Source: Nitrospiraceae bacterium
GTDB lineage: Bacteria > Nitrospirota > Nitrospiria > Nitrospirales > UBA8639
Direction of reading: 5' to 3'
Length of the DNA: 62,491 nt
Assembly: GCA_020632635.1 (NCBI GenBank)
Contig: JACKFE010000001.1
Location: 957,501 to 1,019,991 of the forward strand
The stretch's first letter is position 1; every line of letters begins with the position of its first letter. The translations under genes and the position numbers were made by a program. The notes under the pieces were generated by a model. The model was given only the letters and a program-made list of their open reading frames with translations. It was not told where the DNA came from and did not search any database. Shown piece after piece: positions 27,823 through 36,955 of this stretch.

Positions 27823-28406
27823 GCACCTGCCGTAGAAAGAGACTCGATCCTCGATAGCCCAACGCGAATTTTCAAAAAGAGCAAGAAGAAAGATCCACCA
27901 TAACGGTTCATCCTTCCTTGTAGTTTTTCGGCATTGAGACAAGCGGGATTAAGGAACCGGCCGCGGAGCCACATGAACAGACAACACCGACGGGATTGGC
28001 GCTTCTCTGCGCAAAGAAACCCTTCAGAGGGAATCCATGAGTCCCTAAAGAGATCACATCATGAATTTCGTACCTTCTCTGTTTCGTTTTTTTAGATTAC
28101 GTCGTGTTCTTCTATCTTCACAAATCCCGGAGAACTCATCCATCGCCATGCACCGCTGAGCTCAAGAACCATGTATATTCATCAAAAGACTCCGCCACTG
28201 CCGTGCCTCACATCCTCCGGCACCCCTCAGTCTCCACGGATGAAGTTGCCGGGAAGAAAAGGCACTCTTTGCCCAGCTCACCACAGACCGCCTTCTTTTT
28301 TGGCGGGGTTTCCTGCACTTTCGTGAATTTTCTAATCAGAAAAATACGGCATAAGACTTGAGATGGCATGCTAGATCCCGGGAATGATCTTGGAACAACC
28401 TGAACG
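27823..28406. other. Divergent intergenic region before the ZorA-like gene
   Basis: 584 bases between divergent genes. An 85-codon frame at 28104-28361 has no ribosome site and unconvincing composition, and I do not call it. No RNA gene or clear promoter motif was found. The last bases hold GGTGGAGGAGGGC, a strong ribosome-site-like run that overlaps the GTG start assigned to the next gene. Confidence 0.45.
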
Positions 28407-29642
28407 GTGGAGGAGGGCATCACCATTTTTGCCGATCTGTGGGAATTGCTCAATCAGGACGTTGCCCTCATTGGCCAGCTCAATAGCCCCTTGTTGAGCT
28501 GGCTGGGGGTCCTTGGAATGATCCTTTTTTTTCTATGGCAAAGCAGAAAACTGAAGAACGAGGCCGCTGCCATTCAACAGGCCTTTCAACGGATTCACCC
28601 GATGCTGGCCACGTTGGTCGAGGAACGCCGTAACCTGATTTGGCCTTCCATGGCTCCTTCCGCGCAACATCGGTCCGCGTCTCGGGATGGAAACCCAAAC
28701 ACCATGCCCGTTCGAATTGACCGCGACGATCTGCAGACTCTTGATGCCGGGATGAAACAGGAACCCCTGTTTCGCGACTTGTGGGAGCAATACCGGAAAA
28801 CCCTGCTCATCGAACAGGTCCCATGGTTTATGGAACCACGGGTGTTTGCCACCAGACCAGCGGCAGCGGTGTTTTCGCAGGAGGCTGTGCTGATGAATCA
28901 GATGAACATGGCCTTCTTTCGCCAGATCCCCTCCTTGATCACCGGATTCGGGTTATTGCTGACGTTTCTCGCCTTATTGATCGGGCTCGGGAAACTCCAT
29001 GCGGAAGGAGGCGAGATCATGGGCATTCAAGGATTGATCAACGGACTGGCCGGAAAATTTCTGACATCCATTGTCGGTCTCGGCTTAGCGCACGTGTTTC
29101 TCTTTCTGGAAAAACCGCTGCTATCCCGATTGATGGTCGCCCATCGTACCTTTCTATCTCACATCGATCGGCTCTTTCCGCAAAAAACTCTTGAGCAGAT
29201 GTTGGACCAATGGCTTTCGCAGCAAGACGCCCCACAGAATCAACGGGCCATGGGCCGCGAAATCCATCACGACCCCCTGGCAGATTGGGTCCCCTCTGCC
29301 TTGGCCGAAACGACCACAGCCTTGAACCAGGCCGTTCAATCTCTCACCGCACGCCAGGAAGAGGAACAGGCCCAGCTTCGACAAACGGTTCAGGACGTCC
29401 CCAGCAGAATTCGGGAGGAACTGCAGATCCCCCTTCGCCAATTAACTGAAACCGTCCAAGAGCTGACTCAGTTCCTCAAAGAACGCCGCCAGGCTGAGAC
29501 CCAGGAGAAAACATTCGAAGACCGCCCATTCCTGTGGAAGGCCCCGGCTTATCCTCGGGATTCCTCAGGCCCCAATTTGTTGGCACGGATCACTGCGTGG
29601 CCCAAACGTGCGCACACCCCACTCAAAAGGCGGACCGGATGA
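28407..29642 (+). CDS. MotA/TolQ/ExbB-family membrane protein, ZorA-like
   Basis: 411 aa. Membrane segments are visible near residues 24-46, about 170-192 (FRQIPSLITGFGLLLTFLALL) and about 212-235 (FLTSIVGLGLAHVFLFLEK). The latter two form the pore signature of the proton-channel superfamily and resemble ZorA in wording. A soluble tail with heptad-like Gln/Leu/Glu patterns (about residues 300-370) is much shorter than in classical ZorA. The start codon is uncertain: GTG at 28407 is the first in frame, but GGAGGAGG lies inside it, so initiation may be a few codons later at a non-ATG codon. It overlaps the next gene by ATGA. Confidence 0.78.
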   Translation: MEEGITIFADLWELLNQDVALIGQLNSPLLSWLGVLGMILFFLWQSRKLKNEAAAIQQAFQRIHPMLATLVEERRNLIWPSMAPSAQHRSASRDGNPNTMPVRIDRDDLQTLDAGMKQEPLFRDLWEQYRKTLLIEQVPWFMEPRVFATRPAAAVFSQEAVLMNQMNMAFFRQIPSLITGFGLLLTFLALLIGLGKLHAEGGEIMGIQGLINGLAGKFLTSIVGLGLAHVFLFLEKPLLSRLMVAHRTFLSHIDRLFPQKTLEQMLDQWLSQQDAPQNQRAMGREIHHDPLADWVPSALAETTTALNQAVQSLTARQEEEQAQLRQTVQDVPSRIREELQIPLRQLTETVQELTQFLKERRQAETQEKTFEDRPFLWKAPAYPRDSSGPNLLARITAWPKRAHTPLKRRTG

Positions 29643-30316
29643 CCGGAACAAATGAACACGGCACCACCACGATGGGCCTGATCGATCTCATGACCTCCTT
29701 GGCCATTGTCTTCATCTTACTTTTTGCCATGGTTAGCACACAGGCGACTTCGGAAGCCCAATCGCCCTTACAGGCCAATACAGAAAACGTGCGGGAGGTT
29801 CTGCGTGACCACCTGGGACAGTTCGGCCTCTCTCTTGATGCCGATCCGCACGATCCGCTGACGCTCATTATTGTAGTCCCTGAAAAACAGTTGAACTTTG
29901 AATTCGGACAAAGCCGTTTGTCATCACAAGCTGACCGATTTTTAGAAGCGACTATGCCCTTCTACGCCACCGCCTTGTGTGGACCGTTGCGCAAGAAGAT
30001 CGACTCCCTGACGATCCAAGGACACACTGACGATCAGGGGGATGATATTTATAATTTACAACTAAGCCAGGAACGGTCGTTGGCGGTCATGATCAAAGCG
30101 TTGGAAGTCGTCAAACGCACCACTCCTTTTTCTTATTCCTGTTTTAAGCACTTACTTTCCGCTTCAGGACGCGGGCGTCAGGATTTGGTGTATTCCTCCA
30201 AGGGAATCGTTGATCAGGAACAAAGCCGGCGAGTCTCCTTTGTCATCCGGCTCCGACCTTCCAACAACTCAGGACGAATTCCCACATCAAGTCGCACGGG
30301 TGTTCTCAAAGGATAA
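29639..30316 (+). CDS. OmpA/MotB-family stator-like protein, ZorB-like
   Basis: 225 aa from the ATG at 29639, which overlaps the stop of the preceding gene as ATGA; a longer frame from 29534 is rejected for this reason. One N-terminal membrane helix holds an aspartate (GLIDLMTSLAIVFILLF), the position of the proton-conducting Asp in MotB and ZorB. The OmpA-like peptidoglycan-binding domain follows, with LNFEFGQSRLSSQADRFL, IQGHTDDQGDD, NLQLSQERSLAV and EQSRRVSF. The pair is thus a membrane ion-driven motor that can grip the cell wall. The other Zorya components (ZorC/D or ZorE) are not downstream, where the next gene is on the opposite strand. Confidence 0.8.
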   Translation: MTGTNEHGTTTMGLIDLMTSLAIVFILLFAMVSTQATSEAQSPLQANTENVREVLRDHLGQFGLSLDADPHDPLTLIIVVPEKQLNFEFGQSRLSSQADRFLEATMPFYATALCGPLRKKIDSLTIQGHTDDQGDDIYNLQLSQERSLAVMIKALEVVKRTTPFSYSCFKHLLSASGRGRQDLVYSSKGIVDQEQSRRVSFVIRLRPSNNSGRIPTSSRTGVLKG

Positions 30317-30401
30317 AACCACCAAGAATCATCATTACAGGATGTCTGAGGCTGGACTACTTCTAGATCGTGGGCCCCGTCAGAGCGTTACCGTTTACCT
30401 G

Positions 30402-31010
30402 CTAAGAGAGGTTGGGTTTAAAAGATTGGCGGATGTTTTCAAAGACAGGTTGATCCCGGTCGAAATAATGACGAGCAACCGCCGTATAGGAGAAGATCAC
30501 GAGATACTTTTCTTGGAAGTAAACGTAATGCAGTTGCTTATACCGTAATCCTTTCGGGCTTTTCGCCATCAGCAGGATTCGTTTTCCGGTACTCTCACCG
30601 AGAACCGATTCGCCGGACTCCAGAATTTCAACATTCAGAACAGGTACATTCCCCGGACTAGAGCCAATCAGCCACGTGGCGAGATCTTTGGGGGACATGT
30701 TAGAAAGTGGAATTTTTCCTCCCTTCAGTTCATTATTTTCCCATGATACATCCCGTATGCGAATGTTTTGGAGCATCAGTCCATCATATGACATCAAAAG
30801 ATCATCCGTCCCGTCATAAAAACGGTGCCAGCCCGATGGGATATCGGTGGATACCCGGAAGGAAGAAAGCTCCACCTCGGACCCAACCGGCTCCCAAATA
30901 TGGTAAGGACAACCGGTCAGAATAAAAGCAAGTCCGACGATCATGCAAAAAGAATTTGGAAGAAAAACTTTTGCGTTACTCTCCCCGTTTACCATTTTAT
31001 GGTTTGGCAT
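30402..31010 (-). CDS. Predicted lipoprotein, 202 aa
   Basis: The N-terminus has a hydrophobic stretch ending in the lipobox LTGC (Cys about residue 34), so the mature protein is probably membrane-anchored. The rest is beta-rich with a central segment FRVSTDIPSGWHRFY and a C-terminal helix. No family recognised. The start could be the ATG at 31010 or the one five codons in. It lies 18 bp downstream of another secreted-protein gene, probably in the same operon. Confidence 0.65.
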   Translation of the reverse strand: MPNHKMVNGESNAKVFLPNSFCMIVGLAFILTGCPYHIWEPVGSEVELSSFRVSTDIPSGWHRFYDGTDDLLMSYDGLMLQNIRIRDVSWENNELKGGKIPLSNMSPKDLATWLIGSSPGNVPVLNVEILESGESVLGESTGKRILLMAKSPKGLRYKQLHYVYFQEKYLVIFSYTAVARHYFDRDQPVFENIRQSFKPNLS

Positions 31011-31028
31011 ATCCCAGGCATTCCTAAT

Positions 31029-31877
31029 TCAAAACAAAAACTCTCTCATGAAATATTCCACAAATCTTCTCATTCCTTCCTTATCGCGAAAATCAAAATG
31101 GCCATCTTCCACAAATTCGTGCTTCAACCATAAAAGGTTTCCGGTAGATGCTTCCACAAAACTAATGGTGAGGGAATTGAATGCTTTCAGCATTCCTGGG
31201 TCTGCGGAATCTACTACACCCACAACTGCACCCCCCAATATTGGGTTTGTCATTGTAGCTGCGACAATTCCGGTGTTAACTCCAATCGCAGCGAAATTTC
31301 TCCCAAGACTATTCACGTAAAAACGGCCTTTAATGATCACAAATATGTCCGCCTCGGGGTACAAATCGATAAGATTCTTTCCAAAGGAATAATCAGACAA
31401 GCTTTTTTCTGGGACTTTTGGCAGGTGATTACGAGAATGTATATGTAACAGATCAAATAATAAACGAACTTCGTTGAAATTTTGCTGTTGAGATACTGTT
31501 AATTCATCTTGGGTTAAAAATTTCAGCCCGGTTAGGTTCTTTTTTTCTAGATATTCATTCAACCCATTTCTCAGATGAGTTTTACCGTTCTCTGACCATT
31601 CAGTGTTTTCAATTGGAGGTTCATTCAACTGAAGGTAACAGCTTTCAAAATCGACTGGCAGAAAAACGATAGTTTTTCCTTGAAATTCAGAATATTTGGG
31701 GTGTCCCACAAAACCGGAAGGAAGCCAAGTTGGAGAGATTGAGGAAAAGGGGGTCTTATTTTCTTCCCCGACCTCAAAAAGAATTTCACATCCAAACGTT
31801 GGACCTTCCCAAAGGCCAAACAATAGGGTTCCAAAGACTATAGTTCTTAAAAGGTTAAAAATTTTAGTTTCGCTCAT
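31029..31877 (-). CDS. Predicted secreted protein, 282 aa
   Basis: A signal-like hydrophobic N-terminus (about residues 8-25) ends near FGC, possibly a lipobox-like site. The protein has a helical middle, then the segment EADIFVIIKGRFYVNSLGR, a glycine-rich hydrophobic stretch (about residues 198-222), and TISFVEASTGNLLWLKH near the end. This last pattern is often seen in envelope proteins that assemble on membranes, but I cannot assign a family. It is first in a two-gene operon with the lipoprotein gene and is AT-richer than the genes to its right. Confidence 0.62.
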   Translation of the reverse strand: MSETKIFNLLRTIVFGTLLFGLWEGPTFGCEILFEVGEENKTPFSSISPTWLPSGFVGHPKYSEFQGKTIVFLPVDFESCYLQLNEPPIENTEWSENGKTHLRNGLNEYLEKKNLTGLKFLTQDELTVSQQQNFNEVRLLFDLLHIHSRNHLPKVPEKSLSDYSFGKNLIDLYPEADIFVIIKGRFYVNSLGRNFAAIGVNTGIVAATMTNPILGGAVVGVVDSADPGMLKAFNSLTISFVEASTGNLLWLKHEFVEDGHFDFRDKEGMRRFVEYFMREFLF

Positions 31878-32106
31878 ACGGACAGTAGTTCCTACCGTTT
31901 AACTACATAATCTGATAAATGACTTTGGGGAAATTTTTAATTATCCCCAGTCAACCGGAAAGCATAGAAGGAATACCGAAAATTTTGCAACACGTTTGTT
32001 AGACCAAAATCTCTACGTGAATTTTCCTCTGGAAAGTCTTACCCAATTTTTGGGTTTTGAATTCACCGGCTCTTGCAGTTAGGATGGGTGGCCTTGAACA
32101 AACCGT

Positions 32107-33096
32107 TCACACGGTTACCATGATTTTTCCGAGTTGCTGGTTGGATTCCATGTAGCGGTGGGCTTCCACAATGTCGTCCAGTCTGAACGTCCGATCGATG
32201 ATGGGTTTCAGGGCACCGGATCTCAACCCGTTATAGATATATTCCTTCCCCCGGTTCAGTGCATCCGGCTGTTTCACGATTTCAAACAGGGTATACCCTC
32301 GGATCGTCAAGCCTTTGGCCAAGGCCGGGAATAAGGGATAGGGCGTCGGCTTCGGGGACAGAGCCCCATACTCGAAGATGATCCCGCCCTGTGCGGTCAC
32401 TGCCGCCAGTTGCTCTAATAACGGGCCAGCTACAGGATCGAACACCACGTCTACACCCTTGCCGTTCGTAAGCGCCATGACGCGCTCGACCAGGTCTTCC
32501 TGATCGGTCACGATCACATGGTTCGCTCCAGCCTGTAATAGAAACTCTTTTTTATCCGTCCCCCGTGTCGTGGCGATGGCTGTCCCGCCAGCAGCCTTGA
32601 CGATTTGTATGGCCGCCAATCCCACGCTGCTGCTGGCCGCCGTGATCAGCACGGCATCCTCCTTCGTAATCGGCCGGTATTCCACCAATGCCCCAAATAC
32701 GGTCATATATTGCATCCAGATGGCCGCACCCTCAATCGGGGTTAAGTTGTCCGGATAATGAGCGACGGCATAGGCCGGGACAATAGCGAATTCCCCATAC
32801 ACGCCATACTGGCCGAGGGGAAACGAGGGGATCGTGCTGACCCGATCTCCGACCTTCAAGCCACCCGCGTCTGGCCCCACCGCCTCGATCACACCCGCCG
32901 CTTCGTAGCCGAGCCGGGATGGGAACTGGGGCATCTCCAGATATTGCCCGCTCCGGAACATGCATTCCGCCCGATTCAGTCCGATGGCTTCCACCTTGAG
33001 GCGGACTTCGCCTTTCCCAGGTTCTCCCACGGGCACCTCTTCCACCCGTAGGACTTCGGGCCCGCCTGTTTGGTGAAATCGAACCACTTTGGCCAT
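32107..33096 (-). CDS. Zinc-type (MDR) quinone oxidoreductase / alcohol dehydrogenase
   Basis: 329 aa covering the medium-chain dehydrogenase fold: a GroES-like N-terminal half (GLNRAE at about 39-44, GYEAAGVIEAVG) and a Rossmann domain with ITAASSSVGLAAIQIVKAAG. The usual catalytic and structural zinc cysteines are absent, which fits zinc-free quinone oxidoreductases that use NADPH. It is the last gene of the leftward sigma-54-controlled cluster. GGAGG precedes the start. Likely role: reduction of quinones or reactive carbonyls. Confidence 0.87.
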   Translation of the reverse strand: MAKVVRFHQTGGPEVLRVEEVPVGEPGKGEVRLKVEAIGLNRAECMFRSGQYLEMPQFPSRLGYEAAGVIEAVGPDAGGLKVGDRVSTIPSFPLGQYGVYGEFAIVPAYAVAHYPDNLTPIEGAAIWMQYMTVFGALVEYRPITKEDAVLITAASSSVGLAAIQIVKAAGGTAIATTRGTDKKEFLLQAGANHVIVTDQEDLVERVMALTNGKGVDVVFDPVAGPLLEQLAAVTAQGGIIFEYGALSPKPTPYPLFPALAKGLTIRGYTLFEIVKQPDALNRGKEYIYNGLRSGALKPIIDRTFRLDDIVEAHRYMESNQQLGKIMVTV

Positions 33097-33115
33097 GACA
33101 GATCTCCTCCCTTAT

Positions 33116-33754
33116 TCAGGTCGATTGTATTCGATTCGTGACGAACTGGATGATCGGCTCAACCTTCTCACCGGCGTCGCGGGTCACCTGCAAAAATTCA
33201 ACAGGATCGACGTTCACCTTCTTTAAAAATCGCCGATCCCCTCCGCAGGCATACATAAGATCCGGGGGCAACTCGCCCCGGAGCTTGGCTTTGGCTTTCT
33301 CGATAATCCGGGGGAACCATTCCAATCCGGCCAAGGTGGCTTGCCGGGATGGAAACGAGTCCAGGTGGACAACTCGCTCTGAATGCGTTCCACCTTGTTC
33401 TTTTTGCAGGTAATCCCAACGGATTCGCGTAATGGCCAAGGCCGTTTCCGGATCCGGCTCTCCAGCATCACACCAATCCTCTACAAAATCGAAGATCTCT
33501 TGAGGGGTGGCCCCGATAGTCCGTAGAAACCGTGTCTCCTCCTCGGAAAATAGATGTCCGACGGTGCGCGTCCCCTTCCGATAGGCTGCGACTTTCTCAT
33601 CAAACAGAGCCCGAAAGGTCTCGGTCCATTCTCGTGGATCCTGGTTCATGATAAGGCTGTCCTCATTGGTCGTGTTTGGCTGAACAGGTGTCAAAGGGGT
33701 TGTATCGTTTTCTTGAACCGATTCGCAACATAGTGATGAAACGCATGAAAACAT
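33116..33754 (-). CDS. DUF5069 domain-containing protein
   Basis: 212 aa. The C-terminal half matches DUF5069: LAGLEWFPRIIEKAKAKLRG, the LMYACGGDRRFLKKVNV segment and VDPVEFLQVT. The N-terminal half has about 35 residues of low-complexity sequence with several cysteines, followed by a helical region (WTETFRALFDEKVAAYRKG) and an acidic DWCDAGEPDPE stretch. Function unknown. The ATG at 33754 has a well-placed AGGAG; an alternative ATG at 33649 has a weaker site. It lies 19 bp before the oxidoreductase gene in the cluster. Confidence 0.8.
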   Translation of the reverse strand: MFSCVSSLCCESVQENDTTPLTPVQPNTTNEDSLIMNQDPREWTETFRALFDEKVAAYRKGTRTVGHLFSEEETRFLRTIGATPQEIFDFVEDWCDAGEPDPETALAITRIRWDYLQKEQGGTHSERVVHLDSFPSRQATLAGLEWFPRIIEKAKAKLRGELPPDLMYACGGDRRFLKKVNVDPVEFLQVTRDAGEKVEPIIQFVTNRIQST

Positions 33755-33808
33755 GGTGTGATCTCCTTTGTATCAACGTATGGAAAACGTTGGTTCGTTA
33801 CATATCTG

Positions 33809-34426
33809 TCATCTGACAACCAACTGATTTTTCAGGGCCGCATTCTCCGCTTCCAAATCGGCTACACGGTTATGCAATGGCCGGAGAAGTTCCTCAACTT
33901 CCCGTTCACTGTATTTCGGCGGAATGTGCTGCCGGCAATTCACATCCCACAGTTCGACGTGAAACTTAATGACGCGTTGGGCTTTGGCCTTGTACCGAAA
34001 GTCGACCAGCCGAGCGAGTAAGGCAGAATCGTCTGCCACCACCTCGGCCCTTCCCCAGATTTTGATCCGGGTCTGCGTCGCATAATCCATCAAGAACACA
34101 AAGGCTTGATTGTTGTCAGCTAAGTTCCCGATGGAGATATACTGGCGGTTCCCCGCATAATCCGCGAAGGCCAGAGTTTTCTCATCCATCACCTGGAGAA
34201 GCCCCTTGGGACCCCCACGATGTTGAATGTAGGGCCGCCCCTCGGCACTCGCCGTCGCCAGATAGAACGAATCCCGCTCGGCCAAAAATTCCCGAAGTTC
34301 AGGAGTGACGGTGGTCGACCATTCATTCTCCTGTTCCGTTCGGGCATACTGATCACGCGATCCCAACCGCGTTTGCACCGCTTTCACCGACGAGGTAAAC
34401 GCGATATCGCTGGCAACACGAGTCAT
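33809..34426 (-). CDS. Pyridoxamine 5'-phosphate oxidase-like FMN-binding protein
   Basis: 205 aa with the split-barrel flavin-binding core: FYLATASAEGRPYIQHRGG, ADYAGNRQYISIGNL, and FLMDYATQTRIKIWGRAEVV. The C-terminus carries a short leucine-heptad helix (LRPLHNRVADLEAENAALK) that may promote dimerisation. Members of this group reduce or bind flavin-linked substrates; the true vitamin B6 enzyme is not implied. It overlaps the small membrane protein stop by ATGA, so translation is coupled. Confidence 0.85.
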   Translation of the reverse strand: MTRVASDIAFTSSVKAVQTRLGSRDQYARTEQENEWSTTVTPELREFLAERDSFYLATASAEGRPYIQHRGGPKGLLQVMDEKTLAFADYAGNRQYISIGNLADNNQAFVFLMDYATQTRIKIWGRAEVVADDSALLARLVDFRYKAKAQRVIKFHVELWDVNCRQHIPPKYSEREVEELLRPLHNRVADLEAENAALKNQLVVR

Positions 34427-34611
34427 GACTGATTCTCCTTTTTCGTATCCGTAGATTTCTCAACGTTGGAATTCAAAGGGACTGTGGGAAATTTCGGCGT
34501 GTGGTTTGGCTCGTTTGAGGACAGCACCCCAACCACTACGGCAATCAGGCTGAACGGGGTCATCGCCAAGAGCATCACCACGATCTTGATGAATCTGACA
34601 AACGGGTTCAT
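34423..34611 (-). CDS. Small membrane protein, 62 aa
   Basis: One hydrophobic segment (about residues 8-30) follows a basic start MNPFVRFIK. The C-terminal half is polar. The ATG at 34611 has AGGGGAA upstream; the stop overlaps the next start as ATGA. The tight coupling to the FMN-binding protein gene supports a real gene. No family recognised. Confidence 0.7.
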   Translation of the reverse strand: MNPFVRFIKIVVMLLAMTPFSLIAVVVGVLSSNEPNHTPKFPTVPLNSNVEKSTDTKKENQS

Positions 34612-34638
34612 GTCTGTTCCCCTTTGCATCCATCCTGG

Positions 34639-35739
34639 TTATTCGACCCAGGGCAATAGCACGAAGTTTCCTTTGACCTGATTGTTGGCCAATAGTCGAT
34701 GGGCTTCCACCGCCTGGCTTAACGGGAATGTCCGATCCAAAGCGGGTGTGATCCGCCCGAGGCGAACTTGCTCTAACCCCCATTCCAAATCTTCGGGGTC
34801 GGCGAAGATGGTTCCCCTGATTTGTTTTTGGGTAAAGAATAAGTCCCGTACGTTAAAAGTAGCTTCAGCACCTGACATAAAGCCATAGGCCACGATAATG
34901 CCGAATGGTCGGACCGCTTGGATCGTCTTACTCAGCTCGCTGCCCCCGACGTTGTCGATGGCCACATCGGCACCCCTTCCTCCTGTCCATTCCCTCACGC
35001 GTGTTATGACGTCTTCTTTTCTAGTATTGATCACCAAATCCGCTCCTTGGCTTTTGACATAGGCGCCCTTTTCATCATCACGGACCGTGGCTGCCACCTT
35101 GGCCCCCAAGGATTTGGCTACCTGAATATGCATATTGCCGGAGCCGGATGCTCCGGCCGTGACGAGCACATGATCACCAGCCTTGACCTCTCCCACCACT
35201 TTGACGGCGCGCACGGATGTGCCCAGCACCACGGGCAGCGTGGCCGCCTCTTCCGGAGTTAACCCCGTGTTATCTTTCACCACCCAACGAGCAGGAACCT
35301 CCATATATTGGGCATACGATCCCCAGATGTGCACACCAGGAACCACAAAGCTAGGGGAACTGGCCAGCGGCCGGGTTCGGTCATCCTCTTTGCGGATGGT
35401 AAAACCAGCGGCAGGAATCACGCGTTCCCCAATCCGTACATTGGTCACCCCATCGCCCACCTGCGCCACTTCTCCCACCGCATCGACGCCTAAAATATGC
35501 GGAAGCGGCAAGTTGGGCATCACGACTCCTTCCCTGAGGTAATGATCCAATCGGTTCAACCCAGCAGCTAACACTTTAATGAGAACGTAGCCAGGCTTGG
35601 GAGTTGGTGTAGCGATGTCTTCATATCGCAAGACATCGGGTGCGCCGAACCCCCGCAGCACCGCGGCCTTCATAGTCGCGGGAACTGAGGCTTTATGAAT
35701 TTCTTGTGTCGTGCTCTCTTGTATCGTTGCTGTACTCAT
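34639..35739 (-). CDS. Zinc-type (MDR) alcohol dehydrogenase
   Basis: 366 aa with the medium-chain dehydrogenase layout: GLNRLDHYLREG, HILGVDAVGEVAQVG, LPVVLGTSVRAVKVV and the NAD(P)-binding VTAGASGSGNMHIQVAKSLG. As in zinc-free quinone reductases, the usual GHE catalytic zinc motif is replaced. An N-terminal extension of about 22 residues precedes the fold. AGGAG lies ahead of the ATG. It is a paralogue of the enzyme at 32107-33096 within the same cluster. Confidence 0.85.
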   Translation of the reverse strand: MSTATIQESTTQEIHKASVPATMKAAVLRGFGAPDVLRYEDIATPTPKPGYVLIKVLAAGLNRLDHYLREGVVMPNLPLPHILGVDAVGEVAQVGDGVTNVRIGERVIPAAGFTIRKEDDRTRPLASSPSFVVPGVHIWGSYAQYMEVPARWVVKDNTGLTPEEAATLPVVLGTSVRAVKVVGEVKAGDHVLVTAGASGSGNMHIQVAKSLGAKVAATVRDDEKGAYVKSQGADLVINTRKEDVITRVREWTGGRGADVAIDNVGGSELSKTIQAVRPFGIIVAYGFMSGAEATFNVRDLFFTQKQIRGTIFADPEDLEWGLEQVRLGRITPALDRTFPLSQAVEAHRLLANNQVKGNFVLLPWVE

Positions 35740-35823
35740 GTGTTTTCTCCTTTTTTGATCTGGTTCTTTTTTTAATAGTTATCCCTCTCCTTCTCCTTTG
35801 TAAGGAGGGGAAGCATGAATCCC

Positions 35824-36189
35824 TTATGGATTGTGGTAATACCGCTCGTGGATGATCTGGCCGTCCCGCCATGTGGCCACGACTACCTGTTCCACATGCA
35901 CCGGCGTCCCATCGGTGGCGACCCAGTCCATGACGGTCTCATAGAAGGTCACGTTGTCACCCACGGCTGTGGCCGTGACGTCAAACCGCTTCCATTCTTT
36001 GACCGATTCCAGAAACTGCCGCTCCCGTTCCAAATTCGCAGCGCGCCCGACCGTCGGCGGCTGGCTGTTTTCCTGCATGACGGTGTCCTCCGCGTAGAAC
36101 TCATTGACGGCGTCCAGAATGCGTCCCTGCCGGATGTAGGAAAACACGTCTTCCAATCGTTGCTCCAAGGTCATGGTCTGCATACTCAT
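35824..36189 (-). CDS. SnoaL-like / NTF2-fold protein
   Basis: 121 aa from the ATG at 36189, which has AAAGGAA upstream; the longer frame from 36270 is rejected because it overlaps the preceding gene. The pattern QRLEDVFSYIRQGRILDAVNEFYAEDTVMQE then beta strands ending VVVATWRDGQIIHERYYHN is typical of SnoaL/NTF2-like cone-fold proteins. Some members are isomerases or hydrolases of small ligands; the substrate here is unknown. It is the second gene of the sigma-54 cluster. Confidence 0.8.
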   Translation of the reverse strand: MSMQTMTLEQRLEDVFSYIRQGRILDAVNEFYAEDTVMQENSQPPTVGRAANLERERQFLESVKEWKRFDVTATAVGDNVTFYETVMDWVATDGTPVHVEQVVVATWRDGQIIHERYYHNP

Positions 36190-36266
36190 GATTCGATTCC
36201 TTTCTGGTGTTGAACGTGAACAATGCCAAAATACGGCTCCAGAATTGATTCTCCGATGGATCCGGC

Positions 36267-36815
36267 TCACGTGTGAGCGTGAAGATCAGGCGCGACGGGA
36301 AAGTCGATTTCCGTCCCCGCCACGTGGTTGAAATAATTGGTAAACAGGGTCAGCGCGATATTGGCGATGATCTCGGCAATATCGCCATCCGAAAACCCCG
36401 CGCGATGAAGTATGGCGACCTCTTCATCGGTGGCCCACCCACGTTGGGCCACCAGGTTTCTGGCGAACGCCAAAGCCACTGCCTCTTTTGTGTCAGTGGA
36501 CTCACCCTGCCGACTGTCCCTAATGGCTTCCTCGCTCAGCCCGACCGATTGCCCAATGGCACTGTGGGCAGCCAGGCAATACCCACAGCTGTTCGCCTCA
36601 GAAACGATCAGCGCGATTTTCTCCCGAAACTTTGCGGACAACCGACCCTTGGACAAAGCAGCTGAAAAGTCGAGGTAACCCTGGAGGACGGCTGGTGCGT
36701 TGGCCATGGTCCGCATGATGTTTGGCGCAAACCCCAACTTTTTCTGTACCCCCTGCAAAAGATGCTGAGCCTGACCGGTGGCTGTGTCAGGATTGACTGC
36801 TGGTAATCGCGGCAT
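36267..36815 (-). CDS. AhpD-like / carboxymuconolactone decarboxylase family protein
   Basis: 182 aa from the ATG at 36815, with AGGAAGGAG upstream. The core motif SEANSCGYCLAAHSAIG contains the CxxC redox pair with the following His, as in alkylhydroperoxidase AhpD. The N-terminal part has the peroxidase-related pattern LGFAPNIMRTMANAP. Such proteins reduce peroxides or act on related electrophiles. It is the first gene of the leftward cluster and lies 60-76 bases after the predicted sigma-54 promoter. Confidence 0.9.
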   Translation of the reverse strand: MPRLPAVNPDTATGQAQHLLQGVQKKLGFAPNIMRTMANAPAVLQGYLDFSAALSKGRLSAKFREKIALIVSEANSCGYCLAAHSAIGQSVGLSEEAIRDSRQGESTDTKEAVALAFARNLVAQRGWATDEEVAILHRAGFSDGDIAEIIANIALTLFTNYFNHVAGTEIDFPVAPDLHAHT

Positions 36816-36874
36816 GATGACTGTTCTCCTTCCTGTAAAATTGTGAAGCATTCGATGTCGTGTTTTCGTAGTAT

Positions 36875-36891
36875 TACAATCGATATGCCAA
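36875..36891 (-). promoter_or_regulatory. Predicted sigma-54 (-24/-12) promoter of the redox cluster
   Basis: Read leftward the site is TTGGCATATCGATTGTA. Compared with the sigma-54 consensus YTGGCACGN4TTGCW it keeps TGGCA and TTG with the required spacing, and differs at two conserved positions (T for C after TGGCA, T for C in TTGC). It lies between the AhpD-like gene and the divergent sigma-54-dependent activator, exactly where such a promoter is expected. Confidence 0.75.
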
Positions 36892-36955
36892 ATAAAAAAT
36901 TTTCTAACATATTGGTTTTTAATGATTATTAAATTTGTTACAATTTTTTTTAACG

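Noticed and set aside
28104..28361. 85-codon forward frame in a divergent promoter region
   Set aside because: No ribosome site and irregular composition; not called.
28407..30316. Complete Zorya defence system
   Set aside because: Only the ZorA/ZorB-like pair is present; the next genes are on the opposite strand and are not ZorC, ZorD or ZorE.
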